Shown here: positions 46,952-59,175 of the stretch, piece by piece | Layout of the letters: each line of letters begins with the position of its first letter | Numbering within the stretch: position 1 is the first letter of the stretch | Assembly: GCF_040054535.1 (NCBI RefSeq) | Contig: NC_090796.1 | Coordinates: 15,341,501-15,405,500, forward strand | Origin: Antennarius striatus | Taxonomy: Eukaryota > Chordata > Actinopteri > Lophiiformes > Antennariidae | Length of the DNA: 64,000 bases | Direction of reading: 5' to 3' | Notes under the pieces: generated by a model | Told to the model about the DNA's origin: nothing | The model's input: only the letters and a program-made list of their open reading frames with translations | Databases searched by the model: none | Position numbers and translations under genes: made by a program

Positions 46952-49695
46952 TTACTTCTCATAATAGAACCATTTATAAACTGGAAAGAAACACGTTTGA
47001 TTAAAATCTGTGGAAAAAAAACACAGAACACTGCAACAAAACTAATAAATAAAAACACCTATACCTGAAGTTGGAATAGCATCTTCAGCTCCAACAGCAG
47101 CTGTCTGGAGGAGTGGAAAAAAAACATCATGTTTTAAAAAATGCACACTGAAAGTTTTTGGGAAAATGAATGAATAGATTAGATGCTTTTCTGTTTTATT
47201 AAATTTCCGTTGAAATTTTTCTCAGTTTTCTTTCATTTTTAAATCAGGAAAAGTTCACTTTCGTGGCACTTGAAATCACAACCTCCCCTTGTCAGGCTCT
47301 TAGAGCCCAGTCATGTAACGGAGGGATGACCTTTTCAGCTTCTGACACGAGGTTTAGAATGAAAACACACTTACAGACTCGACCACTGCCTTGGCCTCCC
47401 AAGCAGAGCAGCAGAACGGACTCCCTGAGAGGCTGGTGTTCATGCTGGTCCAAGAAAGAGAAGAGATGAATGAAACTTTCTGCTTTAAAACATCATTCTT
47501 CGGCCAAAAACGCCTCAACCAGAAAACTACTGAAGGATGAATACTCCTTTTTTGAGCGAACTGTCTCTTTACGGGACCCAGTGAGTCCTTTATTTCTTAT
47601 TTCATACGCAGTCAGAAGATATTTAAGAGTCCATTAAGTTAGTTGATTCACACTCTGCTGTCGGCGCTTCATCGACTTTCACTCAGCGCTTAATTACCTG
47701 AAGGGCGATATGGCAGGAAGTAGCACTAAAAGCATTAGCAGTCAGTCAGATAGCTGGATGGCGGATGAATGGAACTCACCAGTTTAACCCGCCAGCATCC
47801 GTCGCCTTAGAAACCAGCGCCTTCCAGAACTCATGGGTGCTTTTGATTGTTTTAATGGCAAAATCCTGCAGAAACACAATCATTACTCACAGCAGAAGTC
47901 AACGTTTAACCTTTAACACATTTAAAATAAATGCAACTGGTTATGAAACTGCCAGATTAAATATTAAAAGGGTAAAAATATGACTTAACATTTGCAAAAT
48001 ACAAAATAAAATCAAAATGACGAGGCTCACCCTGTCCTTGAACTCCCCGTTGAAAGCAAACTGGTTTTCAGGTTTGCCATCTGGGACTTTGTACCGTTTG
48101 AACCAATCGACAGTCGCCTCCAGGTACCCAGGCTTCAGCCGTCTGACATCATCAATATCTGTAAGATATAAAGAGGAGCTCAGGAATGCACATGGAGTCG
48201 TGTAGCAGCTGTCATTTCTGCAGCAGGATCAGCAGCGTCTTCATACTGTTAAAGTCGGACGCTTCAGGGTCTTCAGTATTGATCACGATGACCTTCCAGT
48301 CTGTCTCTCCTTCATCGATCAACGCCAGAGTCCCCAACGCCTTCACTTTGATTATTTCCCCTCTAGAGCACACCTGAGAACAGGAAGCACATTTTTAAAA
48401 AAAAGAAAAGCTGTCATATTGAGGCGTCACAGCAGAAATCTCCCAGGACCTTATCTCCTATGTCACAGATGTCGATGGGGTCGTTGTCCCCGCAGCATCC
48501 CGTGTCTTCATCCCGGTGGTTGGGGTCCTCCCAGGTCTGAGAGGAGAGGAAACAGGTGATCAGTAGAGGCGACCTGGTGACCTGTTGTTGGAGCATCGCC
48601 GGAGGCGACCTTTTGACCTGCTGTTGGAGGGTCGCTGGGTTTACCTGAGGAATGGCGCCGTAGTTCCAGATGTAGCCTTTGTGAGGAAACACGTTGGCTA
48701 CGTAACGGAGATTCCCGTTCTTCACGTCCTGTCGGAGGGGGTTGAGAGGATCTCTGGTGGCAATCTGACAAGCAGATTATATGATATGATATGATACTAT
48801 ATTATATTATATTATATTATATTATATTATATTATATTATATTATATTATATTATATTATATTATATTATATTATATTATATTATATTATATTATATTAT
48901 ATTATATTATATTATATTATATTATATTATTCATTTTTATGTCCATATATTTATTATAAGGACATCAAAAACACTTTATTGTTGCCACTTCTGAGGAAAG
49001 TTTTATTCATATTTAATTTTCATTAAATATTTTGTTTTATTTGCTGCTTTTTGCAGCTACTGGAGCTTTAAAAGCTTTATTAAAGCTAATTCGTTAATTT
49101 TTAATTATAAAGTTTATAAATATGTCCCAAAATCGAGCAATAAATGATTTTAATACACTTGAGCTGACATAACAAATATAACTATTGAATTTTAAGTTGG
49201 TTTTGTTTTGCTTTCTTAAAAAAGTCATTGTTTTCTTCCATATTTGCAGAATCACTCAAAAAGAAAGTTGGAAATTATAAAATATGAAAATAAATAAATG
49301 AGAAATAAAAGAACTCACCTCCATTTTTGCGTTGGTCCATCTCGGAACTTCGACGACAGCGTGAAAAATATTCTGCAGGATCATCAGACACAGTTTTGTC
49401 ATGAGGGAGTGATCTATCATGCTCATCTGAATATATCGATCGATTGATATTGATCACAGTTGAAGTCAAACCTCCACTCAGAGGAAACTCACCTCTGCTT
49501 CATTGGCGTAGGCCGGGATGTCATGGAACGGAGAGATGAACTCACCGGAAGAGTTTTCTGCGGAAGAATCCCAAAAAGAATCAGAACCAAGAGGACAGCT
49601 CCACCGGAGGCCCCGGCCCCGGAGCCCTGCTTACTGAAATACACCCGGTGGTCCCGGGTGTTGGGTGCGCCCCTCTCCTCGGTGCTGAAGCTCAT
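46952..49695 (-). CDS. ppa1: Inorganic pyrophosphatase 1 (soluble)
   Basis: A cytosolic metal-dependent family I pyrophosphatase that hydrolyses PPi to two phosphates and so drives biosynthetic reactions forward. Eleven coding exons: 49695-49635, 49557-49493, 49372-49319, 48764-48645, 48536-48450, 48373-48247, 48158-48031, 47865-47780, 47444-47375, 47104-47065, 46980-46952. They sum to 288 aa (human 289). The N-terminus [11 protein letters not shown] matches the family. The active-site signature DNDPIDI sits in exon 5, after GCCG. Other conserved blocks are [54 protein letters not shown] and [20 protein letters not shown]. The last tiny exon encodes VYKWFYYEK. All introns are GT-AG, but exon 5 uses a weak donor (AAG|GTCCTG). 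The 108-base intron after exon 4 is stop-free in frame. Confidence 0.97.
48799..48930. repeat. Pentanucleotide ATATT microsatellite
   Basis: About 26 near-perfect tandem ATATT units lie in the ppa1 intron between exons 3 and 4, only about 35 bases upstream of the exon 4 acceptor. The array gives a spurious tyrosine/isoleucine-rich frame, which I ignore. Confidence 0.97.
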
Positions 49696-50890
49696 GTCCG
49701 ACGTTGGAACCAGGGGCTCCTGGATGACGCACGGACGCTCCTTCAGTCTGAGGGAACACAGAGATCCTCCTACATCAGGACCGGGTCACGGATGCTCCAC
49801 CTGACGGCTTCCATTCACTGCAGTCTTACGTTACGACCTGTGCTCTTTATTCCTCCTCCATTCTGACACCAACAGATGGAGCTCACTGGAGTTAAACCCA
49901 TTAACGCGGCAGGATTAGGAGGAGCAGCAGGTCATCACTCCTAAGCTCCTCAGTGTCTGTGGATGAAAACTCAGGGGCCTATTTTTAGAAAGTTTCTTGA
50001 AAAGAAGAAAGATTTAATTCAGATGCACAACAGATGCTGCTATTTTAGTCAAAACCCAGAAAAGATGAATTCTGATTTGTGATTTTCAGCTTGGGGTCAA
50101 CATTCCCTCAGCATGTCTAAGAGGAAAAAACTTCGTCTGCTTCGTCTTCTGCAAGATGAAGAACTTGTGTTTAAATAAAGCCTAAGAGTAAGATGTAATC
50201 ACCATGGTAACGGGCCTCCGCTGTGATAAGCTTCGGTAATCAGTGCTTCACACACAAAGTGACCCAAAGGTCAGAAGAATTCTGTCCTGTTTAGACATCA
50301 AGAAGGAGAGGACACTTTATTTAATTAAAATCTGTTATGAATGTGTGACTTTATTTTTAATTTATGGCTTATTTCCTGAGAAATTAGACAAGATGACTCC
50401 AAGTCCTTAAAGGTGATCTGTTTTTAATCTAATGCATCTCATTAGCAGGACTTCAATTCCTGCAGGGGGACGCTAAGGGTCTCATTGCGTGACATTCAGA
50501 GGTAGAAAATAAAAGTTGATTAGCTCTGTTCATCCAAAGTCATTACAGACACATTCATTAACAGTAAATCATCTCAGATAATTATACTGCGGGAACACGT
50601 GGCTGGATTTAATTGGTTGTTGCCCCATCCTTGCGATCCAGCCTGTAAATCAGCTTAGAAGTTTTTACGTAATTAGTGAAAATCATCACACAGAATGGAA
50701 AAAACCAACAACTGGATTCTCCAGCGGTGCAGGATAAGAAAAAATAAAATACGCCAAAACCTGACTTAGCATACAAGCTAATCTTGTAGAAAATGCTAAA
50801 AAATAGATGCATGAAATCAACTAATTCCATGTTTCTTTCTTAAAGGAGGAAAAATATTATTTTCCTCAGAGAAAGAAGCAGAAAATACAA
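49696..50890. other. Spacer between ppa1 promoter and spock2 3' end
   Basis: This stretch contains the ppa1 upstream region and then AT-rich spacer. The first 200 bases beyond the ppa1 ATG presumably hold its leader and promoter, but I see no TATA box. No further gene is recognisable. Confidence 0.5.
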
Positions 50891-50894
50891 ACAA

Positions 50895-52576
50895 CAACAC
50901 TTTGGCTCCATCGCCTTTATTAGTAAAGTGCTCAGCCTCCAAGTACATTCTTATTACTAACATGCAATACTAAAAACAACAAACGCTTGGCCTAACGATA
51001 GCGTACAAAAAAAAAATCACAGCGTGGGTTCAAGTACACACACAGAACTTCAAGTAATGCACATATTTATTAAGAAACACAAAAATGCAGCGTCTGAAGT
51101 TGCGAACTCGGAATAAAACGTCTGTGGCACATTCATCGACGGGATTTCAGAGTAAACGGAGGACAGCGCCTAGCGGCTCCTACTACAGGTGCATTCTGGG
51201 TAATTATAGTACATTCTACAGGTTGATGGAGATGTGAATCCTGTACAGGCGTGTCCTCTGAAGTGTGTGGATTTAAAAAGTGCAAGGAGCAGTGCTGCAC
51301 CTTCATCACAAAAAAAGAAAAGAAAAAAAAAAGACCTGGAATCATTTACAGTGGATTTATATTTACAGAGAATCAGGTTTGAACAGATTAGCATGATGCA
51401 TTCAAGTGCTTTAAAGGAACAGATAGACATTTTTGGCAATGCGACTATTGGCTATGAACGCAACTACGTCTGCAAAACGCTAGGGCTAAATGCTAGAAGA
51501 AACAGTTTGAAAACTGTCGAGTCAGATTTTGGAAACATCAGCGATTTATACCTATATCCAAATGTTCCTTATTTCCTCCTTGAAGCTCAGAAATTAGGTA
51601 AAAAACATCTAAAAATGAGGCGACACGCATTTTAGTTTAGCTCTACGCTACAATACTGGATTTCTTTGACCACCAGGGGGCAGTGTGACATGAAGCTAAT
51701 CTCTCAACAGATTCCCTCTTTTATCTCCTCTTCTGGTTCTACAAAACTCCTGAGGGTTGATATTTATCTGCTAAATGCTACGTTTATGCTACGTTCTCCA
51801 TCTGGCTGACGTTTGTTGGGGAGTTAGCCAATCACAGACACGATAACCGGTCTTAGCATCAGGTTGCAACATGAGCACCGCGGGATGGGAAGTTTTAAAG
51901 TGGATAATCTGGATTAAATTATTTGGTCTGACACAAGATTTCTCTTCCGATTGTTGGGAAATGAAAATTAGGATTAAGTTGGAGAATAAAATCTGACTGA
52001 TCAATTCAAACAAATTAAAAAATCTATTTTGAAGAACTACTTTCCTGCACATAAAACTTCATAAATTGTTGTAATTCAGGAATTTAATTTGAATTTAAAC
52101 AAATATGTGAGTTAATTTATAGTTTTTTGAGGTTTAAATGTCTAAATGGAAGCTAACAGTTTCGTAGCTGGAGGTCACATTCCCCAAAATGTCAAACTAA
52201 TTCCTTTAAATCTCAGTGAGACGAGGGTTCTAATGTTCAAGCAGAGTTCACACGATACAAAATGACTGTAATCTCTATATGCATAGATGGCTGTCGGACG
52301 GGTTCTGATGGATTTACGGTGGTTCCCGCTTCTTCAGAACGGCAAAAAAAAAAAAAAAAAGGCTCTGTTGCTCAGAAAACAGAGAAGAACGAAGCAATTT
52401 ACACATATCTAAGACAAAAACGAGTCATCTTCTTCATCCCCTGGACCGGAAAACCACGCATCCCAACCAGGACGACACGCCATTCCCTGCCTCCCCGGTC
52501 CGATCCCGGTCAGGAGAGAGCCATCCGTTGTAGATCTTCAGGCCAGCAGCTGGGACTCGGCTCTCGGCTCGGACCC
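50895..52576 (-). other. 3' UTR of spock2
   Basis: Sequence downstream of the testican-2 stop (52577) runs on without another gene to an AATAAA on the minus strand at 50921-50916, the most likely end of the transcript. The UTR would be about 1.7 kb. It includes an A-rich run (about 52345-52361). Confidence 0.45.
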
Positions 52577-55500
52577 CTACCAGATGTAACCTCCGTCGTC
52601 TGCCTCGCCTTCCTCCTCTTCTTCCTCTTCTGCCTCCTCTCCGTTGTCTTCTGCCTCTTTCTCCTCTTCATCCTCCCATCCAACGCCACTTCCAAAATCT
52701 CCGGAATATCCCATCACTTCATCTGGAGGAGACACATCAACAAACAAACTAATATTAAATCAGTCCAGAGAAAGAAAAGAACAATTGGCCATCGACGGAT
52801 CGAGGCGGTTCAGTTTTGACACGTTGGGGCCGGACGTCATCTCTCACCGCAGTCGGGGTTGCCGTGGATTCTGGTGCCCATCAGCTCGCCGCCCTGCTGG
52901 TCGGAGCACCAGCACTCCCCTCGGCTCTGGTCGCACTGGACCCTCCTGTAGTAGCCGTCCTCGTCGCAGCTGGGGATATACATCCCTGCAAGGACGCGCA
53001 CAGACGTGGTTAAACATCTGCACCCGTAGCACGCCTTCACCAAGCGTCAGTCAGGATGGAGAGGCTGCTTTTGTTTCTGGCAGAGGAAGCGTTCCTTGTT
53101 TGTTTTACACGAGCATGCAAACGCTGCTGGATGCGATTTCACGCGCTATGTTTGTGCTCCGGAAGCGGCGTGTAGAAATGAAGTGACAAGAGCTCCAGTG
53201 TTCCAGCCTCCCCCGGGACACCCGGGAAAAGAAAAAAGTTCCCCTAACAAGCGCCAAATCCTCTCCATCACCGCCGCTGGCGTGACAACCAGAGGAAACA
53301 CAAAGAATGAGACGACTCGGCTTCTGTGGGCTGGAAAGACACGTCGTGTTGGGAGCAGATATTGTGGCAAAACGGCACGAAGAAACAGATAATGTAATAC
53401 ATTTTGAAATGTAAAAAACCAATATCTTAATAAAGGTTCTGAACCGACAACGTGATAACTTTTGACTACTAACATAATAATTAGGGGTCAGGGTTAGGGG
53501 TCAGGGTTAGGGATTATGAGTTTAGGGTTAGGGGTTAAGGTTAGTGTTGGGTTGGGTTAGGGCTGGCTTTAGGGTTAGGTTTAGGGTTAGTTGTAGGGCA
53601 TATGGTCGGGGGTTCAGGTTAGGAGTTGGTGTTAGGGGTTAAGGGGTTTGGATTTAGGGTTAGGGGTCGGTGTTTAGGGTTAGGGGTTAGGTTTTAAGGG
53701 TTAAGGTTAGGAATTTAGAGTTAGGTTGAGGGTTAAGATTTGGGTTTGGGTTAGTAATAAATAATTACGTTAGTAGCAATAAGTTATTACGTTATCGGTT
53801 CAGGACTATCATAACGTTATTGGCCTATTACATTTCAAAAACGAGTACATTTATTACCTTATCAGCTGTTATTACATTATTAGCTTTAATGAGAACGTTA
53901 GCATTGCCTCCACCTATTCTCACCCCCTCCAGTCTGATTAGCCCCTAATCCTAGCCGTGCTTCCATAAACCTCCTCGCGAGCCACCTCACGGCTAACTAC
54001 GAGGCTCAGACAGGATCTGAAGCGGTGATTTCCTGTTTCCTCAGCCGTCAGAGGAACACATCCGGTGATGAATGCACTCACCGGGCCTCTTCTTGGACGC
54101 CTCCTGCATTTGGATCCTCTCCAGCTCGGCGAGGCACGGCGGCTCTGAGGGGATCGAACAAGAAAAGCGATGTCAAAAGTCTGGAACTGCTCTCCAAAAA
54201 CTCCATCTCCATTAAAGTTATGACACTTTCCTATTGATTTGTTCAGGAATCAATATTCCTTCAGAGCCGGACGGACTGAGCTCCGGTGGAAACACAACGG
54301 ACACTCGCTCACACATCAAACAATCATTTTCACGCAAATTATATTTTTGCTCAATAAACAAGACAAATAAAAATAATTAAGAATCTGTCATAAACAGCAT
54401 TTCATGTTTATCGGAAATTAAAAACCATTAAAAAGACATTTTTAAGGGAGTCTGCTGACCCTTCCTATCAAAAAAAGAAGCTTATGTTATTTACTGTTTA
54501 CTCCATTAATGAAATCTGACATGTTTACTGTCAATAAAATGTTAACAGGTTGGATCCAGTTATGATAAGAAGCTGGTCGTCGGTCAGGAAGTTTCTCTCG
54601 GCTAGAAAACCATCAAATATGACCGGATTCTTTAAGGGTGTTTTATTCTAACAATACGTCATGTGACCATCTAGTAACAGTTAGCAGCTAGTAGTAAAAC
54701 CTCTGGATAGATAGAAGAGAATAAAGAAGAAATTCACATCACATCTATGGAATTTCTACATTTATCACACACAAATCACTCAAATTAAATAATAATCTAA
54801 CTTCTGGAAGAGCGTTGTGACCTCATACTCATCATTAACTTAAGACCACGATCAGTTAATGGATCAGCGAGAAGGAATTGAGAAATGTCTCCAGCTGGTA
54901 ATGAAAAATTGATCACTAGCCACTCTAATCTATTGCACGCAGGTCAAATCAATGGGATAATTGATGTGCAAATGAGGCCATCGTCCTGCATATCCGGTAT
55001 TTGTTTAGCAAAGGTCAAACAGGCGCTGAAGTCGTGCACGGCCCAAACACCGCTGCTGGTTATCAGATGAGGGGCGTCTGATCATTTCACAACCACACAA
55101 ACCGTCAGCAGCGGCTTCAAAAGGAAGCTTTCATTAGCGAGTGAATTATTTCATCGCAGCAGGATTTTCCCATCTAGCCTATGATCATCTTTTCTGATGT
55201 TCTTCTTATCCCAACCGGGGGCGGCGGCGTCACCTCGTAGCGCCCGTAATCTGCTTTCAACTTTCTACGCAGCTCAAAGATTAAACATTGCGTTCTGCAA
55301 AGAGAGCATCTTCTAATCTGCGTTTCGGGCGGTGGCGCTTAAACCACCCACGGCGCCGAGATGAGGCGGCGGCGAGACCTCGTGAGAGGTCAAGGACTGA
55401 AAGCAGAGAGGATGCACCAATGGGATCGCTGGTATTTAGAGGAGGTGTGGTCAAGTTACTGCTATTTAAAGGATTCAGTATTTAGCAGCTTCAAAAAACT

Positions 55501-58500
55501 CTTCCTGTATCAACCAGAAGGTTTCTGACGCTTTCATAGGAAACTTTATCTTTTTTTTATAAGAACTCTTGCATGCATGTTTACTCATTTACTATTTATC
55601 TACACAATAATGGTTTCACAACAAAAAAAAGCTTTGCTGTTGCGTTTCTTCACCAAAGTAGCGCGACTTAACACATAAGAGACGCGATTTAAGTCAAAAA
55701 ACGACATAAGTTTGAATTCATTAGGCTAAAATGAAGATAATCATTCCTAGTTCTTTATTGTTCTTTATTCATGAACGCATGTTCAGTAATATTTGTTAAA
55801 GATTGACCTATTTTAAAAACGTCTTCATTTCGTCTTCCTCTGCTTCTTCCTTATTGCGGGTCACAGGGGTTGCTCGGGCTAATAATATATTATATGTTTT
55901 ATTCTGATTTATTGTACAATAACATGATATTCTGTGCTTTTGATGGTTTATTAGTGATTTTATGAATCCAATATTTGTGTTGGAGTAAAAAGACGTAAAC
56001 TAGATTTTTATTTTCCTGTCAAAACCGACGTATAATCGAGAGCGACGTAACACGAGGTAAACCAATTTCTGCCATTTAAATTTTTAGACGCTGTACTGCC
56101 AACTAGTGGCCTGGCTTGCACACTGCAGCGTCGTGTGACTGCACTCACTTTCTCTCCAGAAGCAGAGGCACCACTCGGCCGTGGACACCTTCCCGTCCCG
56201 GTAGCTGTCGCAGGAGTTGAAGAAGGGTCGGATGCAGACCTCGTACTTGTCCAGGTTGATGGCTGACAGCTCGGCGTGGTCCAGGTACAGGTCGCCGTTG
56301 GTGTCCAGCTTGGAAAACATCCAGCCGATGGAGTCCTTGCAGCTGGCCACCAGACTCCTGTCGAGCGCTGTCACCAAACACGAGCACGACTCTGACATTT
56401 CTTTCTACGCACGCAGTCCAAATGCAGCAGGAAATAATAACACTTTGTGGGTTTCTGACCTGAAGCGGCGCCGAGCTTGCCAGAGTTATTCTGCTTTGCA
56501 TTTCCATGGAGGAGTTGGAACCAGTCTCGGAGGCGGTCGCCCAGGTCTGCCAGGTCCTGGCCGGTGCAGCTCTCTGAGGGAAACACAAAGGAATCTGAGG
56601 ATGTAAACCCTGGCAGACGCTCTGCAGAAACCCCCCAGTTGGGTTTTCATGCTGTCGTTTATAAAATCCACAATCAAAGAACACATTATCCCGCAATTAA
56701 CTCTGCAGTAAATCGTTGTTATCCAATAGAAATCCAGGATGAGGACAAATTCCAGGCCGCGGATGAAAACCAGGAGTAACATTTCATTCTTTTTGATCAA
56801 TCGGCATTTTCACATGCCCGAGAGTCCGGTGATCAATATTGTTTGCCTGCAGTGATAGATAGTGTACACTCTAAATAATTAATTACTACATGATTGAATG
56901 AGCAGTTCAACCACATGGGGGATATTCGGGATAACAGTAATCTCTGAAATTGGTGAGTATCGATCCAAAACCTTGAGCTCCGGGGTCGGTTCTGGAGTCC
57001 CATCGCACACTCGTGAAAAAAGGGATGCACACAAGTGTGAACGCGTTAAGATGCATGAAAGAAGAAAAGGGCACTTGCCACGTTTGGCGTCGGTATTTGC
57101 ATCGGTGATGGAGGCAGCGGCGCAGGGGCAGAAGCCGGTGCACATGACGTTCAGGTCTTTACCCGCGAGGCAGGCCTGCTGCTGCAGCTTGCACTGAGAA
57201 AAAGAGAGAGATGGAGTTAAAATATTTATGGGGGTGACCACAGGTAAAGAAGAAAGACAGATTGCTCATTCAGATGAGATGCAGCACTTAGGGGAAGGCG
57301 GCAGGAATGAGCTGTCATTTTCCACTGCCTTCTCATGCAAGGTCAAAATTAAGAACTATACATAAATCAATAACGCGTCCCGGCAGCGAGCGGCGCGCGG
57401 CGACGCCACTCAAAACCGCCTCAGTCATTAATCACGCTGCCGCGTTGAGGCGATGCGCTTATTCCTCCCGCGAGCCGTTATGAACCGCGCTTTCCCCGCC
57501 GCGCCCACGTATATGTCAGCGCAGCAGGAACAGGCGCTCCACTGGACTCCTCTCATTATTTAAAACGATGACACGAGCACTTTCCGACGCTTTTTCCCAG
57601 AGTTTTTATGGTGGCAGAATCCAGTAGTAAAGCAAAAAAAAAAGAAAAAAGAAGGATTACCTGAGCGGGAGCTTTCAAGGTGAGACACAGGTGTGGAATA
57701 TTTTACCTCAGAGGCGTAGTTGTGTCCGTCGGAGCCGCAGACGGGGGAGGAGGGGGTGGCGGGACAAGGCTTACAAGGGGCGTCCGGCTGACCCGACTGT
57801 TTGACCCTAAAAAGAGGGAAAGTTCAAATCCATTAGTGAGCCATTTGGACTTTATTCAATCCTTCAGGTAAAAGAACAAACACAATCAGATGACATCATC
57901 AACAAGCGCCACTCATGGAGTTGCTCTTTTACCAACAAGGAATAGAAGAACTCGCCTGAAATGGACCCAAATGTTACCCTCAATCAGCAAATACACATCA
58001 TCTGGATATTTTACATGCATATTATTTTATATGAGTGAATAAAGTGAAATTTATTTCAACTATGCTCAGATTTAGATGCTAATCTAAATTTCAAGTGTTC
58101 CACCTGCAGCTAACACGAAAAAGAAAACATAACAACTTATAAAATGCTTAAATTAACTACACCACCTGAACGCAGCACGAGCTTTGATGTGAATAACCGT
58201 GCTAATGCTAAAGCTAACAATAAGTCATGGGTTTTGACCACTTCATAAAAATGATGATTTGTGTGGTTTTAAGTGTATTTTTATGGGATCGAGTGAAATA
58301 ACGGTGGCTTCATTAGATTTTAAAAGCAAGGCAGGAGTTCAGGACACGTCACGCCTCAGATTAGATCATGAGTCACGTATGACTGAAGAGTAAATTCATC
58401 ACACTGTGTGCACCCTTGACATTAAGTGTTCGACATTATTACCCATTAAAACTGATGGGAGCGTAATTGTTCCGATTTTATGCGCAGCCGTCTATAAGGC

Positions 58501-58862
58501 GGTCTGTCTGGGTTGAACGCCGTTGTCAAGACTTTCATCTTAGAAGAAATTAAACGTCTTATTTTGACTTCAAATCAAGGCTGAATAATTTATGTTGCAT
58601 GTTGAAGCACTGACGTATTTAAATTTAAAAACAACCATGGGACAAAAAATACGTTTCAATTTTCAACAGATAGTAAACAGAGCCCCTTTCTCCCCTCCTT
58701 CGTTGATATATGTATGTGCAATTGATTTTGTGGTTTCTTATTTAATTATTTATGACAATTTGTGTGTTTATTTATGCATGTGTGTGTTTTTTTGCATGCT
58801 TTTAATTTATTTACACACTGTCTTTATTTTTGATGTTATAAATTTAGTCAATTTATTTATAC

Positions 58863-58894
<32 letters not shown>

Positions 58895-59175
58895 TATATA
58901 TATATTATAAATATATATTATTTATTTTTTATTTTCTAATTTCATCATTGAGCTGCTTTTTTTGTGCATTTATTTATTTACTTTTGCGCCATTTCCTTTA
59001 ATTGATCCACTCTGCTGCCCCGTCCCTCCAGAAATACCCTGTAAATAAAACCAAGCCTACCTTTGCTCCAGCTTCTTGCGGTTGACGCACATGGCCCTCT
59101 GGTAACCCTGGGCGACGCACACCTTATGGCGGCTGCACTTGACGTTCTGACAGGGGTCCTTGGTGGTGTCAGCAG
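52577..59175 (-). CDS. spock2: Testican-2 (SPOCK2), 3' part of gene
   Basis: A secreted calcium-binding heparan/chondroitin sulfate proteoglycan of neural and other extracellular matrix. Eight exons are visible: 59175-59061, 57806-57707, 57193-57079, 56573-56460, 56367-56149, 54144-54082, 52985-52848, 52722-52577. They encode 336 aa; about 88 N-terminal residues lie outside the window. Order of parts: TTKDPCQNVKCSRHKVC; a Kazal/follistatin-like module (CKPCPATPSSPVCGSDGHNY); an extracellular calcium-binding domain with CTGQDLADLGDRLRDWFQLL, a full EF-hand loop DTNGDLYLDHAEL and a second CDSYRDGKVSTAEW; a thyroglobulin type-1 domain (IPSCDEDGYY, QCDQSRGECWCSDQ); and the SGD/GSG glycosaminoglycan-attachment region in an acidic tail ending DDGGYIW. 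The intron after the third visible exon uses a GC donor. Confidence 0.96.
53483..53760. repeat. Degenerate telomere-like TTAGGG tract
   Basis: About 280 bases of imperfect GGGTTAGGG/GGGGTTAAGG-type units, G-rich on the plus strand, lie in the spock2 intron between exons 54082-54144 and 52848-52985. The units vary in length and sequence, so this is an old or G/T-skewed minisatellite and not a functional telomere. Confidence 0.85.
58863..58919. repeat. AT dinucleotide repeat
   Basis: An imperfect (TA)n tract of about 57 bases with several phase shifts lies in a spock2 intron, 140 bases downstream of the exon at 59061-59175 in gene orientation. Confidence 0.9.

Noticed and set aside
48791-48994. 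Tyrosine/isoleucine repeat protein
   Set aside because: This is a translation of the ATATT microsatellite in a ppa1 intron.
52510-52695. Basic 61-residue minus-strand frame
   Set aside because: It is an alternative frame of the acidic testican-2 tail, whose real frame ends DDGGYIW.
53483-53760. True telomere or chromosome end
   Set aside because: Units are highly degenerate and flanked on both sides by spock2 exons in correct order.
55825-55885. Possible fragment of another high-copy fish repeat (GCGGGTCACAGGGGTTGCTC)
   Set aside because: Only about 30 bases resemble the remembered family, too short to call.
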